Of a stretch of 61,538 bases of DNA, positions 36,448-45,866 are shown one piece after another (the first letter of the stretch is position 1; each line of letters opens with the position of its first letter). Under the pieces are notes generated by a model, which saw nothing but the letters and a program-made list of their open reading frames with translations, made no database searches and was not told the origin of the DNA. Source of the DNA: Saccharothrix sp. ST-888. GTDB lineage: Bacteria > Actinomycetota > Actinomycetes > Streptomycetales > Streptomycetaceae. The stretch is taken from assembly GCF_000955975.1 (NCBI RefSeq), contig NZ_JYJF01000031.1:1-61538 (forward strand), given 5' to 3'. A program made the translations under genes and the position numbers.

Positions 36448-37332
36448 ATGACCATCACCCTCACCCCGGGCGCGCGCCTGCGCCGACTGCTGGCCGACGA
36501 CGGCCTGATCACCGCGCCCGGCGTCTACGACGGGCTCGGCGCCCACCTTGTCGCGCGCTGCGGCTTCACCGCCGCCTACCTGACCGGCGCTGGCGTGGCC
36601 GTCGCCGGGTTCGGCCTGCCCGACATCGGCCTGCTCACCGCCACCGAGATGACCGAGCGCGCCCGCGTCGTCGCGGAATCCCTCGGGGAGGTCCCGCTGA
36701 TCGCGGACGCCGACACCGGGTACGGCGAGCCCATGAACGTGGTCCGCACCGTACGCGCCTACGAGCACGCCGGAGTGGCCGCGATCCAGCTGGAGGACCA
36801 GGCGTTCCCGAAGAAGTGCGGCCACCTGCCGGACAAGGAACTGGTCACGGCCGACGAGTTCGAGGCCAAACTCCGCGCCGCCCTGGACGCGCGCACCGAC
36901 CCCGACACGGTGATCGTCGCCCGCACCGACGCGCGCGGCCCGCTGGGGATCGACGAGGCGATCGACCGGGCCAACCGCTACGCCGCGGCCGGCGCAGACG
37001 TCATCTTCGTCGAGGCCCCGCAGAGCCCGGAGGAGATCGAGCGGATCGCCACCCGGGTCGACGCACCCCTGTTGATCAACATGGTGCAGGGCGGGCTCAC
37101 CCCCGACACCGCCGCCGAAAAACTGGCCGCACTGGGCTTCCGCATCGCGATCCACCCCGGCGCGCTGCTGGGACCGGTCGTCCTGGCCGGCTTCGACTCC
37201 CTCCAGCGCCTCGGCGGGACCCTGCCCACGGACCTCACGCCCGGCCCGCAGGGCCTGTTCGAGCTGGTCGGGCTGCGTGAGTGGTCCGCCGTCGGCGACC
37301 GCTACCGCACCGCCGCACCGCACCCGGCCTGA
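36448..37332 (+). CDS. Isocitrate lyase/PEP mutase family lyase (methylisocitrate or dimethylmalate lyase type)
   Basis: 294 aa (beta/alpha)8 enzyme. It carries the lyase signature KKCGH (in FPKKCGHLPDK) with the catalytic cysteine, the Mg-binding region ADADTGYG and QLEDQ, and VARTDAR. These identify a C-C lyase, not a phosphonate mutase. Relatives cleave 2-methylisocitrate to pyruvate and succinate, or 2,3-dimethylmalate to pyruvate and propionate. The neighbouring aconitase-like subunits fit the dimethylmalate type best, as inference. Its start is 19 bases after the MmgE/PrpD stop. Confidence 0.92.
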   Translation: MTITLTPGARLRRLLADDGLITAPGVYDGLGAHLVARCGFTAAYLTGAGVAVAGFGLPDIGLLTATEMTERARVVAESLGEVPLIADADTGYGEPMNVVRTVRAYEHAGVAAIQLEDQAFPKKCGHLPDKELVTADEFEAKLRAALDARTDPDTVIVARTDARGPLGIDEAIDRANRYAAAGADVIFVEAPQSPEEIERIATRVDAPLLINMVQGGLTPDTAAEKLAALGFRIAIHPGALLGPVVLAGFDSLQRLGGTLPTDLTPGPQGLFELVGLREWSAVGDRYRTAAPHPA

Positions 37333-37414
37333 CCTCGCGACCGGCCCCGGCCTCACGACCCGACCCATCCGACCGGCTGAACGCCGGCCCCGAACGATGA
37401 AGGTGGAATGCCCG

Positions 37415-38668
37415 ATGGGCATGACCATGATTGAGAAGATCCTGGCCCGCAAGGCCAGCCAGGAGCAGGTGGCGGCAGGTCAGACCGTCGTCTGTGACGT
37501 CGACATGACCGTGATGATCGACTTGCAGTTCGCCACCATGTGGGTGCCGCCGCTGCGGATCAACGACCCCGACAAGGTCGCCGTCGTCATGGACCACGCG
37601 GTCCCCGCCCCCTCGGTGGGCGACGCCCTCGGCGGCACCCGCGCCCGCGCGTTCGCCCGCGACTTCGCCATCACCAAGTTCTACGACGTCGGCCGGCACG
37701 GCATCTGCCACCAGGTCATCGCCGAGAACGGCCTGGCCCGTCCCGGCGAGATCCTCGCCTGCACCGACTCCCACACCTGCGCCGCCGGCGCGTACAACAC
37801 CGCCGCCCGCGGCCTCGGCCCCGCCGAGGTCTACTCGATCCTTTGCACCGGCCAGACCTGGTTCCAGGTCGCCCCCACCCTGCGCTACGAGTTCACCGGC
37901 GCCAAGCCCGCCGCCGTCTCCGGCAAGGACATCTTCCTGCACATCGCCGGGACCTGGGGCGACGCCACCAACCACAACCTGGAGTTCGGCGGAGCCGGCC
38001 TCGCCTCCATCCCCATGAACGACCGGCGCACCATCGCCACTCAGGGCGCCGAGATATCCGCCGACTATTCGACCTTCCCCATCGACGGCCTCGCCCGGGA
38101 CTTCCTCGCCGAACGCGGCGCCACCCCCGACTCCTACCGGGCGGCCGACCCCGACCCGGACGCCGCCTACGCCGCCGTGCGCACCGTCGACCTGTCCTCG
38201 CTGGAGCCGTACGTCGCCCGGCCCGGCACCGTGAGCAACAACTCCCTTCCGGTGTCCGCGATCGAGAAGCGACCGGTCAACCAGTGCTTCATCGGCTCCT
38301 GCGCCAACGGGCAGCTGGAGGACATCGCGATCGCCGCCGCCATCGTCAAGGGCCGCAGGGTCGCCCCGGGCGTGCGGCTGCTGGTCACCCCCGCCTCGCA
38401 GGCCGTGTACCGGGAGGCGATGCGCGCGGGCTACCTGCAGGACCTGGCCGACGCCGGCGCGGTGGTCACCAACTCCACCTGCGGCGCCTGCTTCGGCTAC
38501 CACATGGGCCTGCTCGCCCCCGGCGAGGTCTGCCTGACCTCTTCCACCCGCAACTTCACCGGCCGCATGGGCAGCCCCGAGGCGGAGATCTACATGGCCT
38601 CCCCGGCCACCGTCGCCGCCTCCGCCCTGACCGGCTACGTCACCGACCCGCGAGGGGAACTGAACTGA
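37415..38668 (+). CDS. Aconitase-family dehydratase, large subunit (LeuC/DmdA type)
   Basis: About 417 aa with a [4Fe-4S] cluster. The cluster cysteines are seen in CFIGSCANG and in NSTCGACFG. Substrate-site segments include ACTDSHTCAAGAYNT and VSNNSLPVSA. ATG 37415 was chosen because AAGGTGG lies eight bases upstream and the resulting MGMTMIEKILA matches the family start. It forms a heterodimer with the overlapping small-subunit gene. The pair resembles isopropylmalate dehydratase and dimethylmaleate hydratase; leucine genes are absent here and a lyase is adjacent, which favours the catabolic role. Confidence 0.9.
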   Translation: MGMTMIEKILARKASQEQVAAGQTVVCDVDMTVMIDLQFATMWVPPLRINDPDKVAVVMDHAVPAPSVGDALGGTRARAFARDFAITKFYDVGRHGICHQVIAENGLARPGEILACTDSHTCAAGAYNTAARGLGPAEVYSILCTGQTWFQVAPTLRYEFTGAKPAAVSGKDIFLHIAGTWGDATNHNLEFGGAGLASIPMNDRRTIATQGAEISADYSTFPIDGLARDFLAERGATPDSYRAADPDPDAAYAAVRTVDLSSLEPYVARPGTVSNNSLPVSAIEKRPVNQCFIGSCANGQLEDIAIAAAIVKGRRVAPGVRLLVTPASQAVYREAMRAGYLQDLADAGAVVTNSTCGACFGYHMGLLAPGEVCLTSSTRNFTGRMGSPEAEIYMASPATVAASALTGYVTDPRGELN

Positions 38669-39186
38669 TGGACACGCAGATCTCGGGCCACGTCTGGGTG
38701 GTGGGCGACTCGGTCACCACCGACGCCATGTACCCGGCCTTCGCCATGAGGCTGTCGATCCCCGAGGCCGCCCGGCACATCTTCTACGAGCTGCGCCCCG
38801 GCTGGGCGGACCAGGTCCACAAGGGCGACATCGTGGTCGCCGGGCGCAACTTCGGCCTCGGCTCCTCCCGGCCCGTCGCCGCGCTCTTCCGCGAGCTCGG
38901 CATCGCCGCGGTGGTCGCCGAGGAGTTCAACTCCCTCTTCCTGCGCAACTGCATCAACCACGGCCTGCCCGCTCTCACCGTTCCGGGCGTGCACGCCGCG
39001 TTCGCCGACGGCGACGGTGCCGCCCTCGACTTCGCCGAAGGCTGGATCGAGAACACCGTCACCCGGGTGCGCCTGACCGGCGGCGCCCTTCCGCCGCTGG
39101 TCCTGGACATCCTCGCCGCCGGCGGCATCCTCCCCAAGCTCGCCCGCGAAGGCTACGTCCCCCTCCCCAAGGCCTCCCATGTCTGA
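38668..39186 (+). CDS. Aconitase-family dehydratase, small subunit (LeuD/DmdB type)
   Basis: 172 aa swivel-domain subunit. The family motif is clear in VVAGRNFGLGSSRPVAALF, with AEEFNSLFLRNCINHGLP following. Its ATG overlaps the stop of the large subunit by one base (TGATG), with GAGGGG upstream. It completes the active site of the hydro-lyase. Confidence 0.92.
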   Translation: MDTQISGHVWVVGDSVTTDAMYPAFAMRLSIPEAARHIFYELRPGWADQVHKGDIVVAGRNFGLGSSRPVAALFRELGIAAVVAEEFNSLFLRNCINHGLPALTVPGVHAAFADGDGAALDFAEGWIENTVTRVRLTGGALPPLVLDILAAGGILPKLAREGYVPLPKASHV

Positions 39187-39874
39187 TCAACTCGCCCCCG
39201 GGATCGTCCGCATCCCCACGACCCGCCGCGACAACGCCTTCCTCGTCGACGCCGAGGACGGCCTCACCCTCGTCGACGTAGGCTGGGCCAACGCACCCCG
39301 CGCCATCCTCCGGACCATCGCCGAACTGGGCCGCAAGCCGTCCGACATCAAGCGCGTCGTGATCACGCACGCCCACCCCGACCACGTCCAAGGTGCCTAC
39401 GACCTACGGGAGCTGACCGGGGCACCGTTCCTCATCCACGAGGCCGAACGCTCCTGGCTGGAGAACGGCCGCGTGCCCGGCTCCGGGCGTTCCGGCGCCG
39501 CCGGACGGCTCCTCGACCGACTGCCCAAACTGCACTGGCGCCCGCTCTCGGCCGATCAGAGCCTCGTCGACGGCGACCTCGTGGAGGCGAGCGGCCTGCG
39601 CGTCATCCATACCCCCGGCCACTCCCCCGGCCACGTCGTCCTTCTGCACGAACCCAGCAGGACGCTCCTCACCGGCGACGCGGTGTTCCACCGCGGCGAA
39701 CTCGGCCTCGGCCCCGCCGCACTCGCGGCCGACCCCGCTCTGAGGACCGGCAGCCTGGCCCGGATCCCCCGCGATCTCAGGGCCGTCGGCTTCGCCCACG
39801 GCGCAGCCCTCACCGGCCGTGGTGTCGACGACTTCCGCCAGTGGCTCGACGCTCTGGAGGCCCACCGACCGTGA
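39179..39874 (+). CDS. MBL-fold metallo-hydrolase
   Basis: 231 aa with the binuclear metal motif THAHPDHVQG, a later metal histidine in HTPGHSPGHV, and the metal aspartate in LTGDAVFH. It overlaps the small-subunit gene by eight bases, so it belongs to the operon. It could be a thioesterase or lactonase acting on pathway intermediates. The substrate is not predictable. Confidence 0.9.
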   Translation: MSDQLAPGIVRIPTTRRDNAFLVDAEDGLTLVDVGWANAPRAILRTIAELGRKPSDIKRVVITHAHPDHVQGAYDLRELTGAPFLIHEAERSWLENGRVPGSGRSGAAGRLLDRLPKLHWRPLSADQSLVDGDLVEASGLRVIHTPGHSPGHVVLLHEPSRTLLTGDAVFHRGELGLGPAALAADPALRTGSLARIPRDLRAVGFAHGAALTGRGVDDFRQWLDALEAHRP

Positions 39875-40131
39875 ACCGGACGCCCGCCGCAACGGGATGA
39901 AGCCCGCAGCCGGCACCGCACGCGCCGCACACACCGCGGGAACCGGCTGCGGGCGGCCACATATTCGTCAGCCCGGCCACCACCACATGCCACAGCAGCA
40001 GTTCGGCGCACCGGCCCACCCGCTTCCACCAACCGCACCAGCCGTTGCCGCCTCCGCTGCGCACCTCACACCAGGCGCCGCCACCCGCGCCCGTACGCCC
40101 CCACCGGAGCCGCACAGAAAGCAGCATCGCC

Positions 40132-40662
40132 ATGGCCGCCGATATCGCCAGACGCACTGACGCGTCCCCCGTCCAGCTATCGCAGATCGCCCGACGCCTG
40201 GACGACCTGCCCGTCGGCCGTTGGCACCGGCACATCGTCGCGCTCGTCGGGCTGGGCTCCTTCTTCAACTTCTTCGAAGTCGCTCTCGGCACCCTGCTCA
40301 TCCCCCTGGTGCCCGCCGCGTGGACCGGCACCACCACCGACAAGTCCCTGCTCATCGGCGCCCCCTTCACGGGAGAGATGCCCGGCGCCTTCGCCTTGGC
40401 GAAGGCCTCCGACCGGTTCGGCCGCCGGCGCATGTTCCAGACCAACCTCATCGCCTACGCCGCCCTCGCCATCGCCTGCGCCACCGCCCAGTCCGGCGGC
40501 GCCCTGATCGCCATGCGCTTCCTGGTCGGCATCGGCCTGGGCGCCGAACTCATCCTGGTCGACACCTACTTGACCGAGCATGCCGGCCGCCCGCCTATCA
40601 CGACCGACTCGCCGTACTCCTGTCCGACCACGCGCCCGGCGTCGATGCCACAGTATTTCTGA
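40132..40662 (+). pseudogene. Truncated MFS transporter (sugar/organic-acid type)
   Basis: Starts normally (MAADIARRTDASPVQLSQI). About 150 codons follow with four helices and the loop motif ASDRFGRRRMFQ, then FLVGIGLGAELILVDTYLTEH. From about 40585 the frame runs into unrelated sequence and stops at 40662. Helices 5-12 are missing. It is probably the former uptake permease of the dicarboxylate operon, cut by a rearrangement just before the SWIM gene. The 257 bases before it (39875-40131) show no gene. Confidence 0.82.
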
Positions 40663-40901
40663 ACTACCTGTACCAATAACCTCGTTGGTCTCTCACCCGA
40701 CGTGCCACGGCCTCCGGTTCTCCGGGGGAGCGTTCGCCGGGGACCGCCGCAAGGTCGCCCGCTGCCCGAGGATGACTCGCCGTTCGCCTGCTCATGGTCG
40801 CAGCTGCGCGGTGCTCGACGGTGTGACCGGGGTTCCGTCGGGATGGTGGAACGAGTTCCGGAAATCCGGGCTTGTCAGTGCAAGACTCTAGCGTCCTCGG
40901 T

Positions 40902-42290
40902 ATGACGCAAGCCGTACAGACGTACGCCTACCTCCGCTCCTCCGCCGTGCGCGAGAGCAGCGCAGGGCCCAGCCTCGCCCTGGAGACCTCGGGTGGTGCG
41001 ACCCCGACCGGAGCAGCCGCCAACCCACGCTTCTTCAGCGGCTTCCTGACTGCCCCGGCGCCCGCCGCAGCTGCCCTGCTCGCGGTCGCCGACGTCGCCG
41101 CCACCCGGTACTACCAGCCCCTGCGGCCCGCCGCGCTCGACCCGGTGGTCACGGCCAACGGCGACCGGCTGCGCTTTGAGTCCTTCTCCGGCTGCTGCGG
41201 CGTCTACGCCCGCCTCGACGTGCTCGCCGACGGGCTGGACGGCGACGAAATCGGCCACGGCACCACCAACGTGGACGTCAACCACCCGCTTCGTGAGGCG
41301 CTCACCCTGATCGGCGCCGCCGACCCGTTGCATCTGGCCGTCGGCCCGGACGCACTGGAGGTCACCACCCTCGGCGGTCCGTTGGTCGAGAAGAAGGTCC
41401 CGCTGCCGGACCGCTGGCTGCGCGGCTTCGCCGAAACCCAGGTGCTGGCGGCAGGATTCGACCTGCGCGCCGAGGTGCCGGCCGCCGAGGCCGTCCGTTT
41501 CCTGCGCTCGCTGCCGCGTGGCACCGCCCGCTCCGGGGCCCGAACCACGCAGTGGGTGGTCGCCGCGGGCCGTACGCTGCGCCCGACCAGCAGGCCCGTC
41601 CCCGGCGCGGTCTGTCTGCCCGGCCCCGAGCGGCTGGCCTCCCTGCAACGGGTGCTGCGATACGCACTGGCCCTGCGCGTGTACGGGCCGCCCGCCGGCC
41701 CGTCGCCCGCGGCTGGCGCCTGGGAGGTGGTGCTGCCGGGCATGCGGCTGACGCTCACGCTGTCGCCGGACGCCTCGCGCGGCTTCTCCGGCGAGGGTGG
41801 CGTGCTCGGCGCGCTCGTCGCCGAAGACGCGGCCGCCGACGCTGAGCTGGTCTCGGTGCTGCTGGCCTGGGAGCCCCGGATCGACCTGGCCGAACTCGCC
41901 GAGCAGGCAGGCCTGTCGATCGCCCGGGTCCGCGCCGCGCTGACCAGGCTCGGGACGGCCGGGCAGATCGGCTACGACACGGCCGAGGCCGCGTACTTCC
42001 ACCGGCAGCTCCCGTACGACTCCGGCCGCGCCGAGACGCAGAACCCGCGCCTGCGGGCCGCCCGCGCGCTGGTCGCGGCGGGCGCGGTGCGGCTGGAGCC
42101 GGGCGGCGCGCTGGTGACGGTGGACGACCACGTGCAGCGGGTGCGGGCGGGGGCGGACGGGCGGCTGAGCTGCACCTGCCTGTGGTGGGCCAAGTACCGG
42201 GGCGGGCGCGGGCCGTGCAAGCATGCGCTCGCGGTGAGCCTGGTCGAGGACGCGACGGTCGAGGGCGCGACGGTGGAGGGGAAGCGATGA
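40902..42290 (+). CDS. SWIM zinc-finger protein
   Basis: About 462 aa. The SWIM motif CxCxnCxH is seen near the C-terminus as CTCLWWAKYRGGRGPCKHA. The rest is characteristic of actinobacterial SWIM proteins (SGCCGVYARLDVLADGLD, NPRFFSGFL). SWIM domains bind DNA or protein. ATG 40902 is not preceded by a clear ribosome binding site; the open frame reaches a GTG at 40872. It overlaps the DUF6493 gene by four bases (ATGA), so the two are expressed together. Such pairs are often found with MoxR/VWA or WGR proteins, in what have been proposed to be conflict systems. No MoxR ATPase is present here. Confidence 0.85.
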   Translation: MTQAVQTYAYLRSSAVRESSAGPSLALETSGGATPTGAAANPRFFSGFLTAPAPAAAALLAVADVAATRYYQPLRPAALDPVVTANGDRLRFESFSGCCGVYARLDVLADGLDGDEIGHGTTNVDVNHPLREALTLIGAADPLHLAVGPDALEVTTLGGPLVEKKVPLPDRWLRGFAETQVLAAGFDLRAEVPAAEAVRFLRSLPRGTARSGARTTQWVVAAGRTLRPTSRPVPGAVCLPGPERLASLQRVLRYALALRVYGPPAGPSPAAGAWEVVLPGMRLTLTLSPDASRGFSGEGGVLGALVAEDAAADAELVSVLLAWEPRIDLAELAEQAGLSIARVRAALTRLGTAGQIGYDTAEAAYFHRQLPYDSGRAETQNPRLRAARALVAAGAVRLEPGGALVTVDDHVQRVRAGADGRLSCTCLWWAKYRGGRGPCKHALAVSLVEDATVEGATVEGKR

Positions 42291-44902
42291 AGCTGATCGA
42301 ACTGGTACGGGCGGGGGACGCCGACGCCGTGGCCGCCGAGCTGGCCGAGCTGACCCCCGCTCAGCGCCGCGCCTGCCTGCCGGAGCTGAAGGCGTTCCGC
42401 AAGGAGATCCGCGAGGACTGGTGGCGGAAGCCCGACATCACGCAGGCCTTGCTGATCGCGGGGGCCGGCTGCCACACCGCCGCCGCGGCGGCGGCCGGCT
42501 GGCTGGGCGGCGCGGAGTTCAGCCGTGGCAGCGGTTGGCGCCACCCCGCCCTGCTGGCGGTCGTCGAGAGCCAGCCGCCGGAGTGGCGGACGGCCGTGGT
42601 CGCCAGGCTGGCCGAGCGCCGGACGGCTGCCTGGTGGTCCGACGAGTACCAGTTCCTGGAGCACTTGGTGCTGACCACCGGCTGCCCGGTGCCGACCTCG
42701 GAGGGTTTCGTCACGCACTGGCTCACCGACCGGGGCTGGCAGCGCGACCGGGCCCCGCACCTGACCGGCGGCGTAGCCGGCTCCACCCTGTGGCAGCGGC
42801 TGTCAGCCGACCCGTTCGTTCCGCTGCTGGTACCCCGCCTGTTCGAGATCGACGAGATCGGCGCCGAGCTCGACCGCCCGTGGCACGAACAGCAGGACGG
42901 CGGCGGCTGGGCGCAGTGTCTGGCGCGCCTCGCCGAGCAGGGCGTACTGGACCGGGACGAGATGATCGACCGCTGCCTGGCCCGTCTGCTGCGCGGTGGC
43001 CGGGCGAGCGATCAGCGCGGCTTCCTGACACTTCTCCAGGCCTTCGCGCCGACGGCCCAGGAGAACGCGGCGCGGGTTAGGAGCTACCTCGCGCTGCTCG
43101 ACGCGCTGTCCACCGTCGCGGTGCACGCCCAGCAGGTGCTGGCCCACCTCGACGAGGCGGGCCTGCTGGCGCCCGGCCTGCTCGGCGAGGCCTCGGCGAC
43201 GGTCCTCTTCCGCACCGAGAAGAAGCTCGTCCGCACCCAGCTCAGCTGGCTGGACAAGGCGGCGCGACGGGATCCGGCGCGGTCCGGCGAGGTGGTGCTC
43301 GCGGCGGCGGACGCCTTCGGCCACCCCGATCCCGATGTGCAGGACCGCGCACTGAAGGTGATCGCCCGTCACCTCGAGGCGGCGGGCGAGGAGGTGCTCC
43401 CGCAGCTACGGGCAGCCTCCGATGTGCTCAACCCGGCCCACACCGCACGGGCCGGGGAACTCTTCGGCGTCGAACTCCAGGCGCTCGCCGAGGCGTACGA
43501 GGAGCTGCTGCCGCCCGTGCCGCAGGCCGTGCCGCTGCCCGGTCCGCTGGACAGCCCGGCGGAGGTGGCCGAGGAGATCGGCGCGATCCTCGCGGGCGAC
43601 GCGGACGTGACCGCCTTCGAACGCGCCCTCGACGGCCTGGTGCGGCACGCGTACCGTGACCGCCCGGCGCTCGTCAAGGCGTTGGAGCCGGTGCTGCGGG
43701 TCCACCTGTGGAGCGGCACACGCTGGGCGGACTGTTCGCCGCCCGACATCCTGCACGTCGCCATGGTGGCTGCCCGCCGGACGACCCCCGAACTCCTGCG
43801 CAGCATCCACCGCGCCACGGACTTCGGCGACCTGCTCGCGAGCCGCCTGGAGGAGGCGGCCCGACAGCTCCGGCCCGGCCGGACGCCGTTCCTGCTCGCC
43901 ACGCCGACCTCGGCCGGCGGCTCCCTGGACGCGGCGGCGCTGGTCGAGCGGCTCGCCGCCTATGAGGCGGTCGGCGCGGAGGCCGGGCCGGCCGACCTCT
44001 CGCAGGCCCTGCTCCGCGTCGTACCGACCGACGACACCGAGGTACTGGCGGCGGCGGAGCGCCTCACCTCGGACGCCGGGCAGCGCGTGGCGCGCTGGCT
44101 CAGGTCGGGCGGGCTGCCCGCGCAGCCGTCCACCCGGGTGCGTTTCGTACCGGGTGAAGACCGCGGGTTGGACCGGTGGGAGGCGTACACCGTGCAGGAC
44201 GCCGTGCTGACCGTGGTCGAGCAGCCCGGCGTGGAGCTGGACGAACCGCTGGCGGCCGACGCCGCGAAACTGCTCGGGCCGCTGGTCCACTCGGGCAGGC
44301 GAACGGTCCGGTACTGGCGCTCCTCGCCGTCCCGGCACTGGCTCGCGGCACTGCCCAACCACCGTGAGGAGCTGGCTGCCCGGCTGCTCGACGCCTTCGC
44401 CAACGTGGAGGCCAGGGGCGCGGCGGAGCTGCTCCCCTACCTCGCCGAGGCCGACGGTCCGGCCGGTCCGGCCGTCCACCTGGCGGTCGCCTACGGGCTG
44501 GGGGCCCGGCTGCCCGAGGACCGCGCCGCCGCCGTGGACGCCCTGCTGATGCTCGCGGTCCGGGGCGACCTGGACAGCACCCTGCTCGGGCGGGAGTTGG
44601 CGGAGCTGGTGCTGATCGGCGCGGTGAAGACCAACCGCCTCACCGAGTCCGCGCGCGCTGCCGCCGGGACGGGCGCGTACGGCACGGTCTGGTCGGTGCT
44701 GGCGGGGGCGTTGCCTCAGTTGCTCACGGCCAAGCCCGTGCGGGGTGCGGGCGAGCTGCTCGCGGTGGCCGCCGACTGCGCGCGGCGCAGTGGCGCGCGG
44801 GGGCCGATCGCCGAGGTGTCGACGGCTGCCCGGCGTGGCGGGGCAAGCCGGCTGGTGAAGGAGACGAGGGCACTGCAGGAGGTGCTGGCGGCGGGCGCGT
44901 GA
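42287..44902 (+). CDS. DUF6493 family protein, helical-repeat type
   Basis: 871 aa, almost wholly alpha-helical, with Ala/Leu/Arg-rich repeats similar to HEAT solenoids. It begins MKLIELVRAGDADAVAAEL with LTPAQRRACLPELKAFRKE, the DUF6493 N-terminus. No catalytic motif is visible. Its partner is the SWIM protein with the overlapping upstream gene, and a scaffold role with that protein is inferred. Function unknown. Confidence 0.85.
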   Translation: MKLIELVRAGDADAVAAELAELTPAQRRACLPELKAFRKEIREDWWRKPDITQALLIAGAGCHTAAAAAAGWLGGAEFSRGSGWRHPALLAVVESQPPEWRTAVVARLAERRTAAWWSDEYQFLEHLVLTTGCPVPTSEGFVTHWLTDRGWQRDRAPHLTGGVAGSTLWQRLSADPFVPLLVPRLFEIDEIGAELDRPWHEQQDGGGWAQCLARLAEQGVLDRDEMIDRCLARLLRGGRASDQRGFLTLLQAFAPTAQENAARVRSYLALLDALSTVAVHAQQVLAHLDEAGLLAPGLLGEASATVLFRTEKKLVRTQLSWLDKAARRDPARSGEVVLAAADAFGHPDPDVQDRALKVIARHLEAAGEEVLPQLRAASDVLNPAHTARAGELFGVELQALAEAYEELLPPVPQAVPLPGPLDSPAEVAEEIGAILAGDADVTAFERALDGLVRHAYRDRPALVKALEPVLRVHLWSGTRWADCSPPDILHVAMVAARRTTPELLRSIHRATDFGDLLASRLEEAARQLRPGRTPFLLATPTSAGGSLDAAALVERLAAYEAVGAEAGPADLSQALLRVVPTDDTEVLAAAERLTSDAGQRVARWLRSGGLPAQPSTRVRFVPGEDRGLDRWEAYTVQDAVLTVVEQPGVELDEPLAADAAKLLGPLVHSGRRTVRYWRSSPSRHWLAALPNHREELAARLLDAFANVEARGAAELLPYLAEADGPAGPAVHLAVAYGLGARLPEDRAAAVDALLMLAVRGDLDSTLLGRELAELVLIGAVKTNRLTESARAAAGTGAYGTVWSVLAGALPQLLTAKPVRGAGELLAVAADCARRSGARGPIAEVSTAARRGGASRLVKETRALQEVLAAGA

Positions 44903-45032
44903 GACTCCGCCGGTAGGCGACCGGTCGGCCACTGGATGCCGAGGTCGCGGCGGGATCGGGCAGGTCGGGTTGAGCTGCCCCGGTGGCTGTTCAGGGCCGA
45001 TGGACCGAGATGCACCGGCCACGGTTGGCAGG

Positions 45033-45170
45033 GTGATGGGGATCGGCTCGCAAGCAGACCTGGCGGTGCCCGCACAGGACGCGACGACGAATGGCCCGGG
45101 CTGGGCGCTGCGTTCAGCGGTGGCAGCGGACGTCGAGATGATCGCGGACTTGCGGGCCACGGTCAGTGTG
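45033..45170 (+). pseudogene. Possible N-terminal fragment of a GNAT acetyltransferase
   Basis: The sequence GWALRSAVAADVEMIADLRATV resembles the first strand and helix of GNAT enzymes. It is then interrupted by the 31-bp repeats. It lies in a degraded stretch (44903-46283) that also holds a HEAT fragment, repeat copy C and a transposase-like tail. Confidence 0.35.
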
Positions 45171-45210
45171 TACGGTCCGCGGTGCGCCCGTCCCATCGAG
45201 GCAACGCTCC

Positions 45211-45303
45211 GGCCAGGCGGCGTGCCCGGCCAGAGCGTTCAGGCCAGGCGGCGTGCCCGGCCGGAGCGTTCAGGCCAGGCGGCGTGCCCGGCCGGAGCGT
45301 TCA
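45211..45303. repeat. 31-bp tandem repeat, three copies
   Basis: Copies at 45211-45241, 45242-45272 and 45273-45303. The unit starts GGCCAGGCGGCGTGCCCGGC and ends GAGCGTTCA; the first copy differs at one position. There are no spacers, so it is not a CRISPR array. AACGCTCCGGCC just before the first copy is complementary to its end, so a hairpin can form. Confidence 0.92.
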
Positions 45304-45390
45304 GACCGGCCGACGGCCGTCGCGCTTCAGCTCGCGGTCGCGCACTTCGTTCTCCTCGTGCCAGTCCTGGATGCGGCGCGGGGTGATGCT

Positions 45391-45579
45391 CACCCGGCCC
45401 TCCAGCGCGCACTCGTCCACCCGGACAGGGCCGTCCGTGCGCGTGCCGCCATCGCCCTGGGCCGGTGCCATGCCCACGCCGCTCGGGACCGTCTGGCGGA
45501 GCTCGCCCGGGATGACCGCGCTCCAGATGTCCGGCGAGCCGCCGCCACCGCTCTGCGGTTCCTCGGCCACGACTCGTAG
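45391..45579 (+). pseudogene. C-terminal fragment of a HEAT-repeat protein
   Basis: 62 codons: LVHPDRAVRARAAIALGRC, then RDRLAELARDDRAPDVRRAA and TALRFLG before a stop. This is the pattern of HEAT repeats in streptomycete proteins. The preceding sequence in the same frame is not repeat-like, so the larger N-terminal part is missing. Confidence 0.6.
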
Positions 45580-45866
45580 ATCGAACACCAGAATGAGCGG
45601 GGTGATCGGCAACCGCCGACCCCGGGGGACGACCATGGTGGTACACGCACGGCCGATCGCAGTCAGCCGGAGGAAGTGAGTGCGAGTCAGATGGCCGCCA
45701 TCTCCGCCCTGGTCCAGCTCGGGACACCCGTGCCGGAGTTCTCACTGCTGCGGCCCACTGTCAGCGCAGTGCAGTGCCGTTACCGCCTTGAATGCGGACT
45801 CAGGCAACCAATTCACCGGACTGACTGGTTGCCGCCCTTGGGCTGCTCCGCCAACTACCGGTCTCT

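Noticed and set aside
37277..38668. Upstream start for the aconitase-type large subunit
   Set aside because: The first 46 codons overlap the lyase gene and are non-coding in character; ATG 37415 has a good ribosome binding site and the family N-terminus.
45211..45303. CRISPR array
   Set aside because: The 31-bp units are contiguous with no spacers, and no cas genes are present in the window.
45301..45636. Minus-strand 111-codon gene opposite the HEAT fragment
   Set aside because: The plus frame matches the HEAT-repeat pattern better. The minus frame has no recognisable domain, although its last residues look protein-like.
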